NCBI GenBank assembly: GCA_013152205.1
Contig: JAADGV010000129.1
Coordinates: 1 to 33,122, forward strand
Length of the DNA stretch: 33,122 nt
Direction of reading: 5' to 3'
Source of the DNA: Planctomycetota bacterium
GTDB taxonomy: Bacteria > Planctomycetota > Planctomycetia > Pirellulales > Lacipirellulaceae
In this document: positions 24,095 through 33,122 of the stretch, piece after piece
How positions within the stretch are numbered: the first letter of the stretch is position 1
How the letters are laid out: every line of letters begins with the position of its first letter
The notes under the pieces: model-generated
What the model was told of the DNA's origin: nothing
What the model saw: only the letters and a program-made list of their open reading frames with translations
Database searches by the model: none
Program-made: the position numbers and the translations under genes

Positions 24095-24203
24095 GGCAGA
24101 GCTACAACATTCTGGTTTTCTCTGCTGTCTCTGCGCCTCTGCGAGACATTCCCTTTTTTCTTGTTTCCTTTGCGACTTAGCGCCTTTGCGAGAAATCCCT
24201 ACC
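24095..24203. repeat. long intergenic repeat family, copy 2
   Basis: Nearly the same as 7258-7364 over about 107 nt (ggcagagctacaacattc at the left end, tttgcgagaaatccctaccc at the right). It abuts the 3' end of nqrF. Confidence 0.8.
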
Positions 24204-24205
24204 CG

Positions 24206-25426
24206 TTAACCACCAAAGTCGTCGTAGGCAATGTTTTCCTTTTCGACGCCAAGATCCTCAAGCATCTGGAACACAGCCGCGTTCATCATCGGCGGACCGC
24301 AGATATAATATTCGATATCCTCCGGTGCCGGATGGTCGCGCAGATAGTTTTCCAGCAACACCTGATGGATAAACCCGGTGTAGCCATCCCAATTATCTTC
24401 CGGCTGTGGGTCGGAAAGGGCGATATTGAACTTGAAGTTGGGGAAATCTTTTTCGATCTCACGGAAGTGATCTTCGTAAAACAGCTCGCGAGCACTTCGA
24501 CCACCGTACCAATACGATACCTTGCGGCTGGTTTTGCGATTCTTGAACAGCTCGAAGATGTGGCTTCGCAACGGGGCCATCCCGGCACCGCCGCCGATGT
24601 AGATCATCTCGGCGTCGGTATCTTTGATAAAGAACTCGCCATACGGACCAGAGATGGTCGCTTCGTCGCCCGGCTTCAGACTAAAAATGTACGACGACAT
24701 TTTGCCCGGCGGCACATCCGGAAGCCGCGGCGGTGGGCTAGCGATGCGGATGTTCAGCATGATAATGCCTTTTTCGCCCGGGTAGTTTGCCATCGAGTAG
24801 GCACGGGTCACCGGCTCCTCAACTTTCGAAACGTACTGCCAAATATTGTACTTATCCCAGTCGCCCCGATATTCCTCTTCAATGTCGAAATCTTTATAGA
24901 CGGCCACATGGGGCGGGCACTCGATCTGTATGTACCCTCCGGCTTTGAACCCAACTTCTTCACCCTCGGGCAACTCGATCACAAATTCTTTGATAAACGT
25001 CGCGACGTTGTGGTTCGATCGCACCTTGCAACGCCACTTCTTCGTTTCAAACGCCTCAGGCGGCACTTCCACCCGCATGTCTTGCTTGACCGCCACTTGG
25101 CACGCCAGTCGACAACCTTCCTTGGCTTGTCGCTTGTTAATGTGAGTCCGTTCGGTGGGAAGGATGTCGCCACCGCCTTCTAAAACATCCACTTTGCATT
25201 GGGCACAGGTGCCACCGCCACCGCAAGCCGAGGAGACAAGAATTCCGGCATCCGACAAAGCCCCTAGCAATTTGCCGCCAGCAGGTACGGTGATCGTCTT
25301 TTGGTCGTTAATCGAAATCGACACGTCGCCACTAGCCACCAAGCGGGCTTTGGCGGCAAGAATCAGCACAACCAACGCCAACACCACAACGGTGAACATC
25401 ACGACGCCTAGAAATACTTCAAGCAT
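24206..25426 (-). CDS. nqrF: Na+-translocating NADH:quinone reductase subunit F
   Basis: The NADH-oxidising subunit, which passes electrons from NADH through FAD to a 2Fe-2S cluster. 406 residues, like the Vibrio protein. Residues 4-25 form the membrane anchor. The ferredoxin-type cluster uses Cys68, Cys74, Cys77 and Cys109 ([12 protein letters not shown] at 66-77). FAD binding: RAYSMANYP at 208-216. NADH domain: [29 protein letters not shown] and the C-terminal [16 protein letters not shown]. The start is the ATG at 25426. It lies after a 272-nt gap from nqrE that is filled by two palindromes, so expression relative to nqrA-E may differ. Confidence 0.97.
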   Translation of the reverse strand: MLEVFLGVVMFTVVVLALVVLILAAKARLVASGDVSISINDQKTITVPAGGKLLGALSDAGILVSSACGGGGTCAQCKVDVLEGGGDILPTERTHINKRQAKEGCRLACQVAVKQDMRVEVPPEAFETKKWRCKVRSNHNVATFIKEFVIELPEGEEVGFKAGGYIQIECPPHVAVYKDFDIEEEYRGDWDKYNIWQYVSKVEEPVTRAYSMANYPGEKGIIMLNIRIASPPPRLPDVPPGKMSSYIFSLKPGDEATISGPYGEFFIKDTDAEMIYIGGGAGMAPLRSHIFELFKNRKTSRKVSYWYGGRSARELFYEDHFREIEKDFPNFKFNIALSDPQPEDNWDGYTGFIHQVLLENYLRDHPAPEDIEYYICGPPMMNAAVFQMLEDLGVEKENIAYDDFGG

Positions 25427-25474
25427 GGGGGGCCTTTAGCGGTTAGCTTTAGGGTTCTCTATGTTTTTTTGTCA

Positions 25475-25543
25475 CGTAGGGTCCGCTATGCGGACCATGT
25501 GTAATGATTACCAATGAATTCGGTCCGCACAGCGGACCCTACG
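25475..25543. repeat. inverted repeat with self-palindromic arms
   Basis: CGTAGGGTCCGCTATGCGGA is the start of the left arm (25475-25496); the right arm is 25522-25543. The arms pair over 22 bp with one G-T pair around a 25-nt loop. Each arm is itself palindromic (ggtccgc/gcggacc). As RNA it would form a strong hairpin between nqrE and nqrF. Confidence 0.75.
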
Positions 25544-25552
25544 GATCGTTCG

Positions 25553-25672
25553 AAAAAATGTCCCATTCATCAGCAACACAAACTAGCCCGACGCGCTAGC
25601 GAGAGACTACAGTTCGCGATGTTTTTTGATCTTCGTCCCTCGCTAGCGCGTCGGGCTAGTAGGACATTTTTT
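25553..25672. repeat. nested inverted repeat, about 120 nt
   Basis: Outer arms AAAAAATGTCC (25553-25563) and GGACATTTTTT (25662-25672) pair perfectly over 11 bp. Inner arms 25582-25603 (actagcccgacgcgctagcg plus ag) and 25639-25660 pair perfectly over 22 bp around a 35-nt loop. On either strand the hairpin is followed by a T run, so it could terminate transcription both ways or be a small mobile repeat. Confidence 0.75.
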
Positions 25673-25698
25673 TCCGCACGAGCCATAATCGCCCCCCC

Positions 25699-26307
25699 TC
25701 ACATCCCTCCAAACGACATAAACGCAAGCGACATCAACCCAACGGTAATAAACGTGATGCCAAGTCCCTTCAGTCCCTCAGGCACGTTGCTGTATTTCAT
25801 TTTCTCACGAATCCCGGCCAGTGCTGCGATAGCGATTGCCCATCCCAACCCCGAACCGAAGCCATAGACGCAACTCTGCGTGAAGTTGTAATCGCGTTCT
25901 TGCATGAATAGCGAACCGCCCAAAATCGCACAGTTCACTGTGATCAATGGCAGAAAGATCCCCAGGGCGTTGTAAAGCGGCGGGAAAAAACGATCGAGCG
26001 CCATTTCCAGAATCTGAACCATCGCAGCAATCGTGCCGATAAAGGTGATCAACGCCAGGAAGCTAAGATCCACATCCGCCCACGAAGGATTCACCCACGT
26101 CAGGGCACCCTTTTTCAGTAGATACTGATAAAGCAGGTTGTTGGCCGGGACCGTAATCGATTGAATCACAATCACGGCGATCCCCAAGCCAATGGCCGTC
26201 TTCACCTGTTTCGAAACAGCCAAAAACGTACACATGCCCAAAAAGAAGGCCAACGCCATGTTCTCGACGAACACCGACTTGAGAAATATGCTCAGATACT
26301 CTTCCAT
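25699..26307 (-). CDS. nqrE: Na+-translocating NADH:quinone reductase subunit E
   Basis: A 202-residue membrane subunit with six hydrophobic spans and the RnfA/NqrE signature. The start [20 protein letters not shown] and the central [13 protein letters not shown] are typical, followed by [18 protein letters not shown]. NqrD and NqrE together form a pair of inverted half-membrane units that hold a 2Fe-2S centre in the membrane and take part in Na+ movement; a Cys in CTFLAVS and one in NCAI fit the ligand positions. The start lies 4 nt after the nqrD stop. Confidence 0.97.
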   Translation of the reverse strand: MEEYLSIFLKSVFVENMALAFFLGMCTFLAVSKQVKTAIGLGIAVIVIQSITVPANNLLYQYLLKKGALTWVNPSWADVDLSFLALITFIGTIAAMVQILEMALDRFFPPLYNALGIFLPLITVNCAILGGSLFMQERDYNFTQSCVYGFGSGLGWAIAIAALAGIREKMKYSNVPEGLKGLGITFITVGLMSLAFMSFGGM

Positions 26308-26311
26308 TTTC

Positions 26312-26926
26312 TTATCCCTCGTGCTCCACCTGCTCAGGCTTCCACGTACGCAACGCCCAGATCAACAATCCAATCAGGAAAAACGCACTAGGCGGCAACA
26401 ACAGCAGGCCATTCGTCTGGTACGAATCGGGCATGACCGGAATCCCCCACAGCTTGCCTGAACCAAACAGCTCACGAATAAAACCAACAATCAGCAAAAT
26501 GAGGCTATACCCCAACGCATTGCCGATGCCGTCCAACGCGCTCAGCAGCGGCGGATTCTTCATCGCAAACGCCTCGGCCCGACCCATCACAATACAGTTG
26601 GTAATAATCAGCCCAACAAACACCGAAAGCTGCTTGCTCGCTCCAAAGGCAAACGCCTTGAGCAACTGATCGACGATAATCACCAGTGAAGCGATGATCG
26701 TCATTTGCACGATAATTCGAATGCTGCTGGGAATATAATGGCGAATAAGGCTAATCGCCGTGTTTGACAAAGCAAGCACAAACGTCACCGAAAGAGCCAT
26801 GGCCACCGAGGTTTCCAGCTTGCTCGTTACCGCCAACGCAGAGCAGATACCCAACACCTGCAAGGTGATCGGATTGCTGTCGACCAACGGGCCAATAAGG
26901 ACGTCTCTTTCCTTGGATCTAGCCAT
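26312..26926 (-). CDS. nqrD: Na+-translocating NADH:quinone reductase subunit D
   Basis: A 204-residue membrane subunit of the RnfE/NqrD family with six hydrophobic spans. [25 protein letters not shown], shortened here to its key words VDSNPIT and GICSALAVT, and [14 protein letters not shown] are family signatures; the Cys in each is placed to share the intramembrane iron-sulfur site with NqrE. Its ATG overlaps the end of nqrC by 8 nt, and nqrE follows after 4 nt, so translation is likely coupled across all three. Confidence 0.96.
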   Translation of the reverse strand: MARSKERDVLIGPLVDSNPITLQVLGICSALAVTSKLETSVAMALSVTFVLALSNTAISLIRHYIPSSIRIIVQMTIIASLVIIVDQLLKAFAFGASKQLSVFVGLIITNCIVMGRAEAFAMKNPPLLSALDGIGNALGYSLILLIVGFIRELFGSGKLWGIPVMPDSYQTNGLLLLPPSAFFLIGLLIWALRTWKPEQVEHEG

Positions 26927-27740
26927 CGGAATCTCCCTCGGCCGATTGCCGCAGCTTGTCTAAAAACGGGCCAAATCCATCCTCACTCATCCAATATCGC
27001 ACCAGTTGGCTAACCCCCTTGCCCGTGATCGTCGCGCCCGAGAGCCCGTCCACCTGATGTTCCGCATCAGCACTATCCGGGTTGACGGCGCCCTTGATCA
27101 CCTGCAAGGCAACTTTTTTCTGGCTATTGGTCGGGTCGTCGTACAGCTTTTTGCCTTTCCAAAGTGCCTTCCAATTCGGATTCTCAATTTCGCCACCCAA
27201 GCCCGGCGTCTCCGCATGCTGGTAAAAAGTAATGCCTTCGACCGTATCGGCGTCCGCCCCCACGGCGATAAAACCATAGAGCGTCGACCACAAGCCTTTG
27301 CCATAAATCGGTAGCACCACCTTTTGAACTTTGCCGGCTTCGTTTTTCACTTGATAGACAAACGAGTATTTCTCGCGTCGTTTGATCCCACCGAGCTTCG
27401 ACGAAGGTTCGATCGCTTGGCTTAAATCTGGATTGCGCGAAGCCTCGCGTTGATCGAATGTCGCCGGATCGACGACCTCCGAGTCAGCCAACTCTCCCGT
27501 TTCCAGGTCGATCAACACAGGCTCGATCGACTCGCTGAAAATTCCATCCACCTCGTCAAGCGAGTTCTCGTTGTCGTCGTACAGTCCAGCGGCGATAAGG
27601 ACGTTTTTCTTCTGATCGAGCTGTTTGTTGGCTTCTTGCAAACCGCGCAGGCCGACTGCGGCACTTGCGACCAGTACCGAGCAGACGACGCACAAAATCG
27701 CCGCCACCAGCATCGTGTTGCCAACGCTATCACGCGCCAT
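26919..27740 (-). CDS. nqrC: Na+-translocating NADH:quinone reductase subunit C
   Basis: Carries one covalently bound FMN on the outer side of the membrane. From the ATG at 27740 it has 273 residues: a single N-terminal span ([19 protein letters not shown]), then the FMN-binding domain with [10 protein letters not shown], whose SGAT threonine (residue 237) is the ApbE target. [11 protein letters not shown] is also conserved. A TTG at 27779 would add 13 residues, but the ATG matches the start of the Vibrio protein and has AAGGA upstream. It overlaps nqrB by 11 nt and nqrD by 8 nt. Confidence 0.95.
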   Translation of the reverse strand: MARDSVGNTMLVAAILCVVCSVLVASAAVGLRGLQEANKQLDQKKNVLIAAGLYDDNENSLDEVDGIFSESIEPVLIDLETGELADSEVVDPATFDQREASRNPDLSQAIEPSSKLGGIKRREKYSFVYQVKNEAGKVQKVVLPIYGKGLWSTLYGFIAVGADADTVEGITFYQHAETPGLGGEIENPNWKALWKGKKLYDDPTNSQKKVALQVIKGAVNPDSADAEHQVDGLSGATITGKGVSQLVRYWMSEDGFGPFLDKLRQSAEGDSDG

Positions 27741-28971
27741 AGCGGGCCATCCTTCGTTTGATGTTTGCTTGGATGACAAAATAATCGATCAACGGGGCCA
27801 TCGTGTTGCCAAACAAAATGGCCAACATAATGCCCTCGGGAAACGCCGGGTTAATCACCCGAATCAGCACGGTCATCACGCCAATCAAACCGCCATACCA
27901 CCAACGGCCTTTTTCGGTCATAGCCGCCGAAACAGGGTCGGTCGCCATAAACACTGTGCCAAAGGCAAACCCACCGATGACAAAATGCCAAAGCGGCCCC
28001 ATCTGCATCAACGCATTGCCCGACTCGCTACTGCTGCCTGCATAAAGCAGGAGCGAGGTGGCCAAAGCCCCCAGCACCACGCCAAGCATGACGCGCCACG
28101 ACCCAATGCCCGTCGCGATTAAAACCGCGGCACCCAACAAACAAGCGAGCGTCGAGGTTTCGCCCATCGAGCCTTGCGTGTATCCCAAAAAACAATCCCA
28201 CCAACCGAGATCAGTCAGCGTCGTAATGGTATCTCCCGCCGAAGCCGAAGCGAGTGCCCCAAGCGGCGTCGCCCCACTAAAGCCGTCAGCCGCGGTCCAA
28301 ATCGCCATCCCCGTGATTTCCGCCGGATAGGCAAAATACAAAAACGCTCGGGCAGTAAGAGCCGGGTTCAAAAAGTTCTTACCCGTCCCGCCAAACACTT
28401 CCTTGCCGATCACCACCCCAAACGAAATACCAATGGCCACCTGCCAAAGCGGAATCGTCGGCGGCAGCGTCAGCGGAAACAGCGCGCTGGTAACCAAAAA
28501 ACCTTCGTTCACATCATGTTTGCGAACGATCGAAAACAATACTTCCCAGGCACCCCCCGCAACGACGGTCACCAGATAGATCGGCAAAAAATACAGCGCA
28601 CCAAGGGCAAAATTATCGACAAAGCTCGTCGGGTCGTGAGCAAGGCCTAGCCACTGAAACACACATTCTCGCCAGCCCTCGATTGCCGACCCCAAGCCAT
28701 TTTCGATGGCAAGATTGGCTTGGTAGCCCGTGTTGTGCATCGCCATGAAAAAACACGGCCCCAACGCCAAGACCACCAGCGTCATCATCCGCTTCAGGTC
28801 CATCCCATCGCGAACATGCGACGCCCTGCGCGTAATATCGGCAGGCGTATACAAAAACGTATCAGCCGCTTCGAACAGAGGGTAAAGCAGTTCGAGGCTG
28901 CCACCCTTACTGAACAGAGGATGCAGCCGATCTAACAGTTTCCGCAACACAGATGAATCTTTCTTAAACAA
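27730..28971 (-). CDS. nqrB: Na+-translocating NADH:quinone reductase subunit B
   Basis: The large membrane subunit, with a covalent FMN and a riboflavin, central to coupling electron flow to Na+ transport. About 413 residues. [50 protein letters not shown] and [10 protein letters not shown] are diagnostic; Thr235 of SGAT is the flavinylated residue (Thr236 in Vibrio). The start is unclear: the open frame begins at a TTG (28971), and no in-frame ATG lies near. A GTG at 28950 would give a start that lines up with the Vibrio protein. No good ribosome binding site is seen for either. nqrA ends 59 nt upstream in a short cccctca tandem repeat. Confidence 0.96.
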   Translation of the reverse strand: MFKKDSSVLRKLLDRLHPLFSKGGSLELLYPLFEAADTFLYTPADITRRASHVRDGMDLKRMMTLVVLALGPCFFMAMHNTGYQANLAIENGLGSAIEGWRECVFQWLGLAHDPTSFVDNFALGALYFLPIYLVTVVAGGAWEVLFSIVRKHDVNEGFLVTSALFPLTLPPTIPLWQVAIGISFGVVIGKEVFGGTGKNFLNPALTARAFLYFAYPAEITGMAIWTAADGFSGATPLGALASASAGDTITTLTDLGWWDCFLGYTQGSMGETSTLACLLGAAVLIATGIGSWRVMLGVVLGALATSLLLYAGSSSESGNALMQMGPLWHFVIGGFAFGTVFMATDPVSAAMTEKGRWWYGGLIGVMTVLIRVINPAFPEGIMLAILFGNTMAPLIDYFVIQANIKRRMARYGA

Positions 28972-29020
28972 TGAAAAAACAATTACAAACTACGCACTCT
29001 CATTTCGTCATTCCCCCAAC

Positions 29021-29041
29021 CCCTCACCCCTCACCCCTCAC
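29021..29041. repeat. tandem cccctca heptamer at the nqrA stop codon
   Basis: Three units of cccctca; the nqrA TGA (complement of 29031-29033) lies inside. Loss or gain of a unit would move the stop by a few residues only. Confidence 0.5.
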
Positions 29042-30401
29042 GCTCGATCGTCGTTAAACTCTTCCGCAAAAGCGGCCCATATTCATACTTACCCGGACAA
29101 ACAAACGTACACAGCGCTAGGTCTTCTTCGTCGAGTTCCAGCACGCCAAGCTGTTGAGCATACTCGCTATCTTCGGTAATCAATGCCTTCAACAGCGGCG
29201 TCGCGATGATGTCCAACGGCATAACTTGTTCGTACATCCCAATCGGCACCATCGCCCGCAGACTGCCACAGGTACTAGTATCAAACGAGAAACGCCGCTC
29301 GTCGCTATCGCCTTGCCAAGCCGACGAGAAAATGCGACGGACCGAAAACTTATCTTTGCCCGGCTTCATCCAACCCAGGAACTCTCGCTGCCCACCCTCG
29401 GCCAGAATCGAAACTTGATTGTGATATCGCCCCAAAAAATCAACCGGCTCGCGGGCCTGCCGACCAGCAAGCACCGAACCCGAAATCACACGGGCTCTCT
29501 GGCCTTCGCCCGCATCAAACTGCCGATGGGTCAGCTCTGTCAGCGAGGCGCCCAATCGAGTTCGGACAAGTCGAGGCTGACGAACCAAAGGACCAGCCAA
29601 CGCAACAATCCGGTCGGGCAACAAGAGCCCCGTCAAAAACAGATGCCCCACCGCAATCACGTCCTGATAGCCAATGGTCCAAACCGTCCGAGCTTGGCTA
29701 ACCGGCGAAATCAGATGAATATGCGTACCAGCCAAACCTGCCGGATGCGGGCCATGAAAGGCATGAAACTGCACCGGTGCCTTGCCCTCGCCAGGAACAT
29801 CAGCCCCAGCCTTACGGCAAACGTGTACGTCACCTTCGGTCAGCGTGCTTAACACCTGCAAGCCGGCAATAAAATCGCCAGGCCGTTCGGCAATGACAAC
29901 CGCCGGGTCGGCAGCCAACGGGCTTGTGTCAACGGCGGTGACAAACAACGCATACGGAACGCTATCGATCGCAGGCACTTTGCTATACGGCCGAGTTCGC
30001 AGCGCCGTCCACAATCCCGAAGCAACAAGCTGCTCGCAAACCTTGCGTCGATCGAGCTTGGCGAGATTGTCGTCCGGGTAAGAATCAAAAGTCTCTTGGT
30101 CGTCGCCATCGACGGCGATAACCAGCGACTCGAATTTTCGCTTGGCCCCGCGGTTAATCGCCTTCACCGTCCCACAAGCAGGAGCCGTAAACTGGACGCC
30201 AGGCGTTTTTTTATCAGAAAATACCACCTGCCCCAGCCGAACACGATCGCCCTCAGCCACAGCCATGGTCGGTTTCATGCCAACAAAGTCGTCGCCGACA
30301 ATGGCCACATGCCGAACCGCTGGGCTATCGGAAATCACCTGCTCAGGCGCGCCTTCGATGGGCAGGTCTAGTCCCTTAGAAATACTGCTGACGCTCGCCA
30401 T
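29031..30401 (-). CDS. nqrA: Na+-translocating NADH:quinone reductase subunit A
   Basis: The cytoplasmic subunit linked with quinone binding. 456 residues, normal length. [34 protein letters not shown] and [15 protein letters not shown] mark the N-terminal domain; [20 protein letters not shown] and [18 protein letters not shown] mark the C-terminal end. It is the first gene of the minus-strand nqr cluster. A perfect TGTGA-N6-TCACA palindrome lies about 50-70 nt before its ATG, next to a TTGACT that could be a -35 box. No strong ribosome binding site is seen. Confidence 0.97.
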   Translation of the reverse strand: MASVSSISKGLDLPIEGAPEQVISDSPAVRHVAIVGDDFVGMKPTMAVAEGDRVRLGQVVFSDKKTPGVQFTAPACGTVKAINRGAKRKFESLVIAVDGDDQETFDSYPDDNLAKLDRRKVCEQLVASGLWTALRTRPYSKVPAIDSVPYALFVTAVDTSPLAADPAVVIAERPGDFIAGLQVLSTLTEGDVHVCRKAGADVPGEGKAPVQFHAFHGPHPAGLAGTHIHLISPVSQARTVWTIGYQDVIAVGHLFLTGLLLPDRIVALAGPLVRQPRLVRTRLGASLTELTHRQFDAGEGQRARVISGSVLAGRQAREPVDFLGRYHNQVSILAEGGQREFLGWMKPGKDKFSVRRIFSSAWQGDSDERRFSFDTSTCGSLRAMVPIGMYEQVMPLDIIATPLLKALITEDSEYAQQLGVLELDEEDLALCTFVCPGKYEYGPLLRKSLTTIEREG

Positions 30402-30451
30402 TTTTGCTCAGAAGGCGGTGGGATATTGGCTGGGGAGGGTAAAACTCAAGC

Positions 30452-30469
30452 TTGTGAATTTTTTCACAA
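30452..30469. promoter_or_regulatory. CRP/FNR-family-type operator upstream of nqrA
   Basis: TTGTGAA-TTTT-TTCACAA, a perfect palindrome that contains TGTGA-N6-TCACA, the consensus of CRP-type regulators. It is centred about 60 nt before the nqrA ATG. TTGACT (complement of 30481-30486) lies just upstream, and the palindrome would cover the -10 area, more like a repressor site. The regulator is not in the window. Confidence 0.45.
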
Positions 30470-30543
30470 ACTCCAGTCCAAGTCAATAACCTACTTCCAT
30501 CAAAGGGTTTGAGCAACCCCGGAACCTCAATACTTTACTATCC

Positions 30544-30629
<86 letters not shown>

Positions 30630-30645
30630 AATTCAGGATTGATGG

Positions 30646-30673
30646 CCCCCATAGCCGGACCATCCTGGTCGGA
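30646..30673. repeat. dispersed hairpin repeat, copy 3 (GACC type)
   Basis: ccccatagccggaccatcct then ggtcgga: stem CCGACCA-type with one bulged G, loop TCC. It lies just after the end of the membrane/SpeE gene and next to the 86-nt palindrome. Confidence 0.65.
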
Positions 30674-30689
30674 TACCCGCCCCCCCGCC

Positions 30690-32810
30690 TCAATCAAGCG
30701 ACCGCAGCGCCCCAATGATATTGCTGAAATTATCCGTCCAAAGCGGAAGCTCCTCATCTTCTCCAAACGACCGAGCTTTCAACTCATCGCCAACAAATGT
30801 CCCGAGCAACTCAGGCTTCGGCGAAACCACGACCCATTCGCAATAGCCGCTGCCGTTTCCCCAGTCCATGTGAGTAGGAACGTGCTTGTAGGCCAATTGA
30901 AGGTGACGACACAACCCAGCAACGACCGGCAACAGGTTGATATGCCGATTGCTGATATGGATCGCAAGCAGCCCATCCTCCTTGAGATGGCCAAGATAGA
31001 TTTCCATTGCCTCTACCGTAATCAGGTGGGCAGGCACCGCGTCGCCGCTGAAGGCGTCAAGCACCAGCACGTCAAACGCCTGGGGCTCCTCTCGCTCCAA
31101 CGCAATACGAGCATCTCCCAACACCACGTCCGATTCAGCCGGCAAGTCAGACAAGTAGGTAAAATGTTGTCGGGCAATATCGACCACGTCGGGATTGATT
31201 TCATAAAAGCGATAGTAGTCGCCCTCCTTGCCATACGCTGCCAACGTGCCAGCACCTAAGCCAATGATCCCCACGCGAATCGGACGATCCTTACCCGTTC
31301 TACGCAAAAGCTGGCCCACGGCGGTCTCGTCCGCGAAATAAGTCGTCGGAACATGCCGCAAATCCTCGTCCAGCCATTGCGAACCATGCTGAATGCGACC
31401 ATGCAGCAACTCACGCAATATGCGAGTCGGCTGACCCTCTTTAACAACCTCTCGATCTTGGACCGTTAACACACCATAAAAGTTTCGCGACGCGGCAACT
31501 GCCGAATTAGAAACACTTCCGAATTGCCCCCAGGCAATCGCCAGCAGCCCAGCGTAGCCAAGCACAAACGGAACCAATCGGCGCGACGGTTTCGCTTCCA
31601 CAGGAGAAGTCGTTTCGGTCTTCGCCGTCACATACAACCCCAACAGATAAGCCACCAACAGGCCGATATTCATTTCCAAAAAGCTGCTGAACAGTTGCGG
31701 ACAGACGAGGCTAACAAGTATTCCTCCGACTGCCCCACCCGCGGCACAGTACTGATAAAACATGGTCAAGTGGCTTTTATCCGGTCGACGGCGAACAAGC
31801 TCGCCGTGGCAAACCATGCAAACCACCAGCAACAGCGCAAAGAACACGCCCACCTCGGCGACCACCGGCAGCGTCTCGCCGATTCGCGAAACAATCGTCG
31901 CCAGAAAAGCCGCCACGATCAACGCCCGACCGTACCAATATCGACTGTACCAACGGGGGTTATCAAAACAGATGATGAACGAAAGCAGGTATAGCGATAG
32001 CGGAATAACCCACAGTAACGGCATCACAGCAACGTCTTGGCAAACATGATTCGTCGTGGCCAACAGCATCGCAGAGGCATAAGCCGCCAGCAGCAACCAA
32101 ACAATTCGCTGGCCAACGGTCGGCAATTCAGAAACCGAAACGTCGGGTTCAACTTCAACCGAGGTCTCGTCCCCGGGCGAATGCCCCGCACGGACCATCA
32201 GTTGCCAGGCAAGCCAAGCTGAAAGCATCGTAAACACAATAAACACCAACGACCAAAGCTGTCCCTGCCCGGCTGTCGTAAAGGCAGGTTCAAACAGAAA
32301 CGGGTAGGTCAGCAAACCCAGCATCGAAGCCGTGTTAGACAAGGCATACAAACGATAAGGCGACCTACCGCGAAACGATTGGCCGAACCACGCTTGTAGC
32401 AGCGGCCCACTCGAAGCCAGCAGAAAATACGGCAGTCCAACGCTGCTCGCCAAAATGCCCAAAATCCTAAACGTCGGCCACGATCCATCGATAGGTTTCC
32501 AATCCGCCGACGGGTTAATTGGCAATACGCTCAGCGCTAACACAATCAGCAGCAGATGAACTGCCCCTTGCCACTTTGGGGTGAACCGGCTGACGATAAA
32601 ATGCGCATAAGCATAGCCAGCAAACAGCGCCGTCTGAAAGAACAACATACAAGTTGTCCAAACCGCGGGGCTACCGCCAAACCAGGGTAAAATCACCTTA
32701 CTAATCACCGGCTGAACTTGAAACACCAAGAACGCACTAACAAAAACCGTGATCGCAAAACACCAAGCTAAGCCGTGCCGCTTGGGTTGACCTGATACGT
32801 CCGCTGCCAT
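30690..32810 (-). CDS. membrane protein fused to a spermidine-synthase-like methyltransferase domain
   Basis: A 706-residue protein. Residues 1-430 hold about a dozen hydrophobic spans; residues from about 513 form a Rossmann domain of the spermidine synthase/SAM-methyltransferase type. The domain has VGIIGLGAGTLAAYG (cofactor loop), RFYEINPDVV, VLGDAR, and VLDAFSGDAVPAHL with Asp585 and Asp590, the position of the aminopropyl-transfer Asp in SpeE. Such fusions are common in planctomycetes and other environmental bacteria, but their true reaction is not known; polyamine synthesis should not be assumed. The gene stands alone, reads in the same direction as nqrA, and is separated from it by 288 nt with two strong palindromes. 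Confidence 0.85.
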   Translation of the reverse strand: MAADVSGQPKRHGLAWCFAITVFVSAFLVFQVQPVISKVILPWFGGSPAVWTTCMLFFQTALFAGYAYAHFIVSRFTPKWQGAVHLLLIVLALSVLPINPSADWKPIDGSWPTFRILGILASSVGLPYFLLASSGPLLQAWFGQSFRGRSPYRLYALSNTASMLGLLTYPFLFEPAFTTAGQGQLWSLVFIVFTMLSAWLAWQLMVRAGHSPGDETSVEVEPDVSVSELPTVGQRIVWLLLAAYASAMLLATTNHVCQDVAVMPLLWVIPLSLYLLSFIICFDNPRWYSRYWYGRALIVAAFLATIVSRIGETLPVVAEVGVFFALLLVVCMVCHGELVRRRPDKSHLTMFYQYCAAGGAVGGILVSLVCPQLFSSFLEMNIGLLVAYLLGLYVTAKTETTSPVEAKPSRRLVPFVLGYAGLLAIAWGQFGSVSNSAVAASRNFYGVLTVQDREVVKEGQPTRILRELLHGRIQHGSQWLDEDLRHVPTTYFADETAVGQLLRRTGKDRPIRVGIIGLGAGTLAAYGKEGDYYRFYEINPDVVDIARQHFTYLSDLPAESDVVLGDARIALEREEPQAFDVLVLDAFSGDAVPAHLITVEAMEIYLGHLKEDGLLAIHISNRHINLLPVVAGLCRHLQLAYKHVPTHMDWGNGSGYCEWVVVSPKPELLGTFVGDELKARSFGEDEELPLWTDNFSNIIGALRSLD

Positions 32811-32976
32811 CGAGAGATTCCCCGCTTGTTTTCGACAAATCGTTTTTCACAAATCGTCCCTCAAGCCGACTTCTGCGCGGATCGAGAGTACCGGCAAAGA
32901 TAGCTTACAAAGCGAAAGAAAGTGCAACAGCCACGCAATCCACCCAGCCATCACAGCCCCCACAAAGCAACCAACA

Positions 32977-33005
32977 CCCCCCATAGCCGGACCATCCTGG
33001 TCCGA
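32977..33005. repeat. dispersed hairpin repeat, copy 4 (GACC type)
   Basis: ccccccatagccggaccatc then ctggtccg: CGGACCA and TGGTCCG form a 7-bp stem with loop TCC. Compared with copies 1 and 2, both sides of the stem have changed so that pairing is kept. Confidence 0.7.
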
Positions 33006-33021
33006 AACCCACAGCCTCTGG

Positions 33022-33054
33022 CCGCAACCAAATAGGTAGGAATTTCTCGCAAAG
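33022..33054. repeat. long intergenic repeat family, inverted fragment
   Basis: ccgcaaccaaataggtagga and the next 13 nt match the complement of 7345-7377 with one difference. Confidence 0.7.
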
Positions 33055-33122
33055 ATTGTCCGTTAGACGTCAAGCGGAATTTAGAGTGGGATCGAAAATA
33101 GTTTGATTTTTCAGTACGCCGT

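Larger units (their letters stand above)
23574..24205. other. 632-nt repeat-rich gap between nqrF and apbE
   Basis: No gene. From left: a fragment of the 62-nt repeat family (23577-23598), a 70-nt direct repeat (23748-23817 and 24019-24088), an inverted fragment of the long repeat (23811-23838), a 21-nt near-perfect hairpin at about 23876-23896, a module at 23996-24019 shared with 7370-7393, and the long repeat at 24095-24203 that ends 2 nt before the nqrF stop. Confidence 0.7.
25427..25698. other. 272-nt palindrome-filled gap between nqrE and nqrF
   Basis: No gene. It is almost entirely made of two long inverted repeats (25475-25543 and 25553-25672), described separately. Confidence 0.7.
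32811..33122. other. 312-nt region upstream of the membrane/SpeE gene
   Basis: No gene seen. It contains hairpin repeat copy 4 and an inverted fragment of the long repeat (33022-33054). A promoter for the membrane/SpeE gene should be here, but I could not identify one. Confidence 0.5.

Noticed and set aside
24056..25183. 375-codon open frame on the + strand opposite nqrF
   Set aside because: Starts inside repeat DNA and runs antisense to an intact nqrF.
25475..25672. Palindromes between nqrE and nqrF as an insertion sequence
   Set aside because: There is no transposase frame and no room for one; at most it is a non-autonomous element.

Overview
The window looks like a piece of a planctomycete chromosome, probably of the Pirellulales. 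This is an inference from gene content and style, not from a marker gene: moderate GC, a complete Na+-translocating NADH:quinone oxidoreductase, small secreted proteins of planctomycete type, a fused membrane/spermidine-synthase-like protein, and many short palindromic repeats between genes. I see no rRNA, tRNA, CRISPR array, transposase, integrase or phage gene.

Layout. (1) 1-2133: a possible gene tail, then a secreted glycoside hydrolase of family GH127 on the + strand. (2) 8090-2264, minus strand: beta-carbonic anhydrase, SulP transporter with a STAS domain, and PEP carboxylase. The last two overlap, so this reads as a bicarbonate supply and fixation module feeding oxaloacetate. (3) 12100-8279, minus strand: five small envelope or metal-type proteins (a short secreted protein, a YHS-domain protein, a methionine-rich Spy/CpxP-like protein, a duplicated coiled-coil protein and a small Cys protein). 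A zinc-finger anti-sigma factor with a cysteine-rich outer domain runs the other way at 12549-13385. (4) 13638-22060: a surface polysaccharide locus. A GT2 glycosyltransferase on + converges with a long minus-strand run: CDP-glucose 4,6-dehydratase, RmlC-like epimerase, NDP-sugar reductase/epimerase, Glf-like flavoprotein, glucose-1-phosphate cytidylyltransferase, PIG-L deacetylase and GT4 glycosyltransferase. A near-consensus promoter precedes the run. The enzymes fit a CDP-6-deoxyhexose that keeps its 3-hydroxyl, because no RfbH 3-dehydratase is present. (5) 30401-22267, minus strand: nqrA-B-C-D-E-F followed by the maturation genes apbE and nqrM. nqrM carries an apparent one-base frameshift. 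(6) 32810-30690: a membrane protein fused to a spermidine-synthase-like methyltransferase domain.

The intergenic DNA has its own structure: four copies of a short hairpin with paired (compensatory) base changes, an 86-nt near-perfect palindrome after the membrane/SpeE gene, two nested palindromes that split nqrE from nqrF, copies of a roughly 110-nt repeat, and three stacked hairpins between the PIG-L and GT4 genes. A perfect TGTGA-N6-TCACA site lies upstream of nqrA.

The items most worth a second look are the metal-type envelope cluster with its anti-sigma factor, the carbonic anhydrase-SulP-PEPC module, the CDP-sugar route without RfbH, the nqrM frameshift, and the covarying hairpin family.
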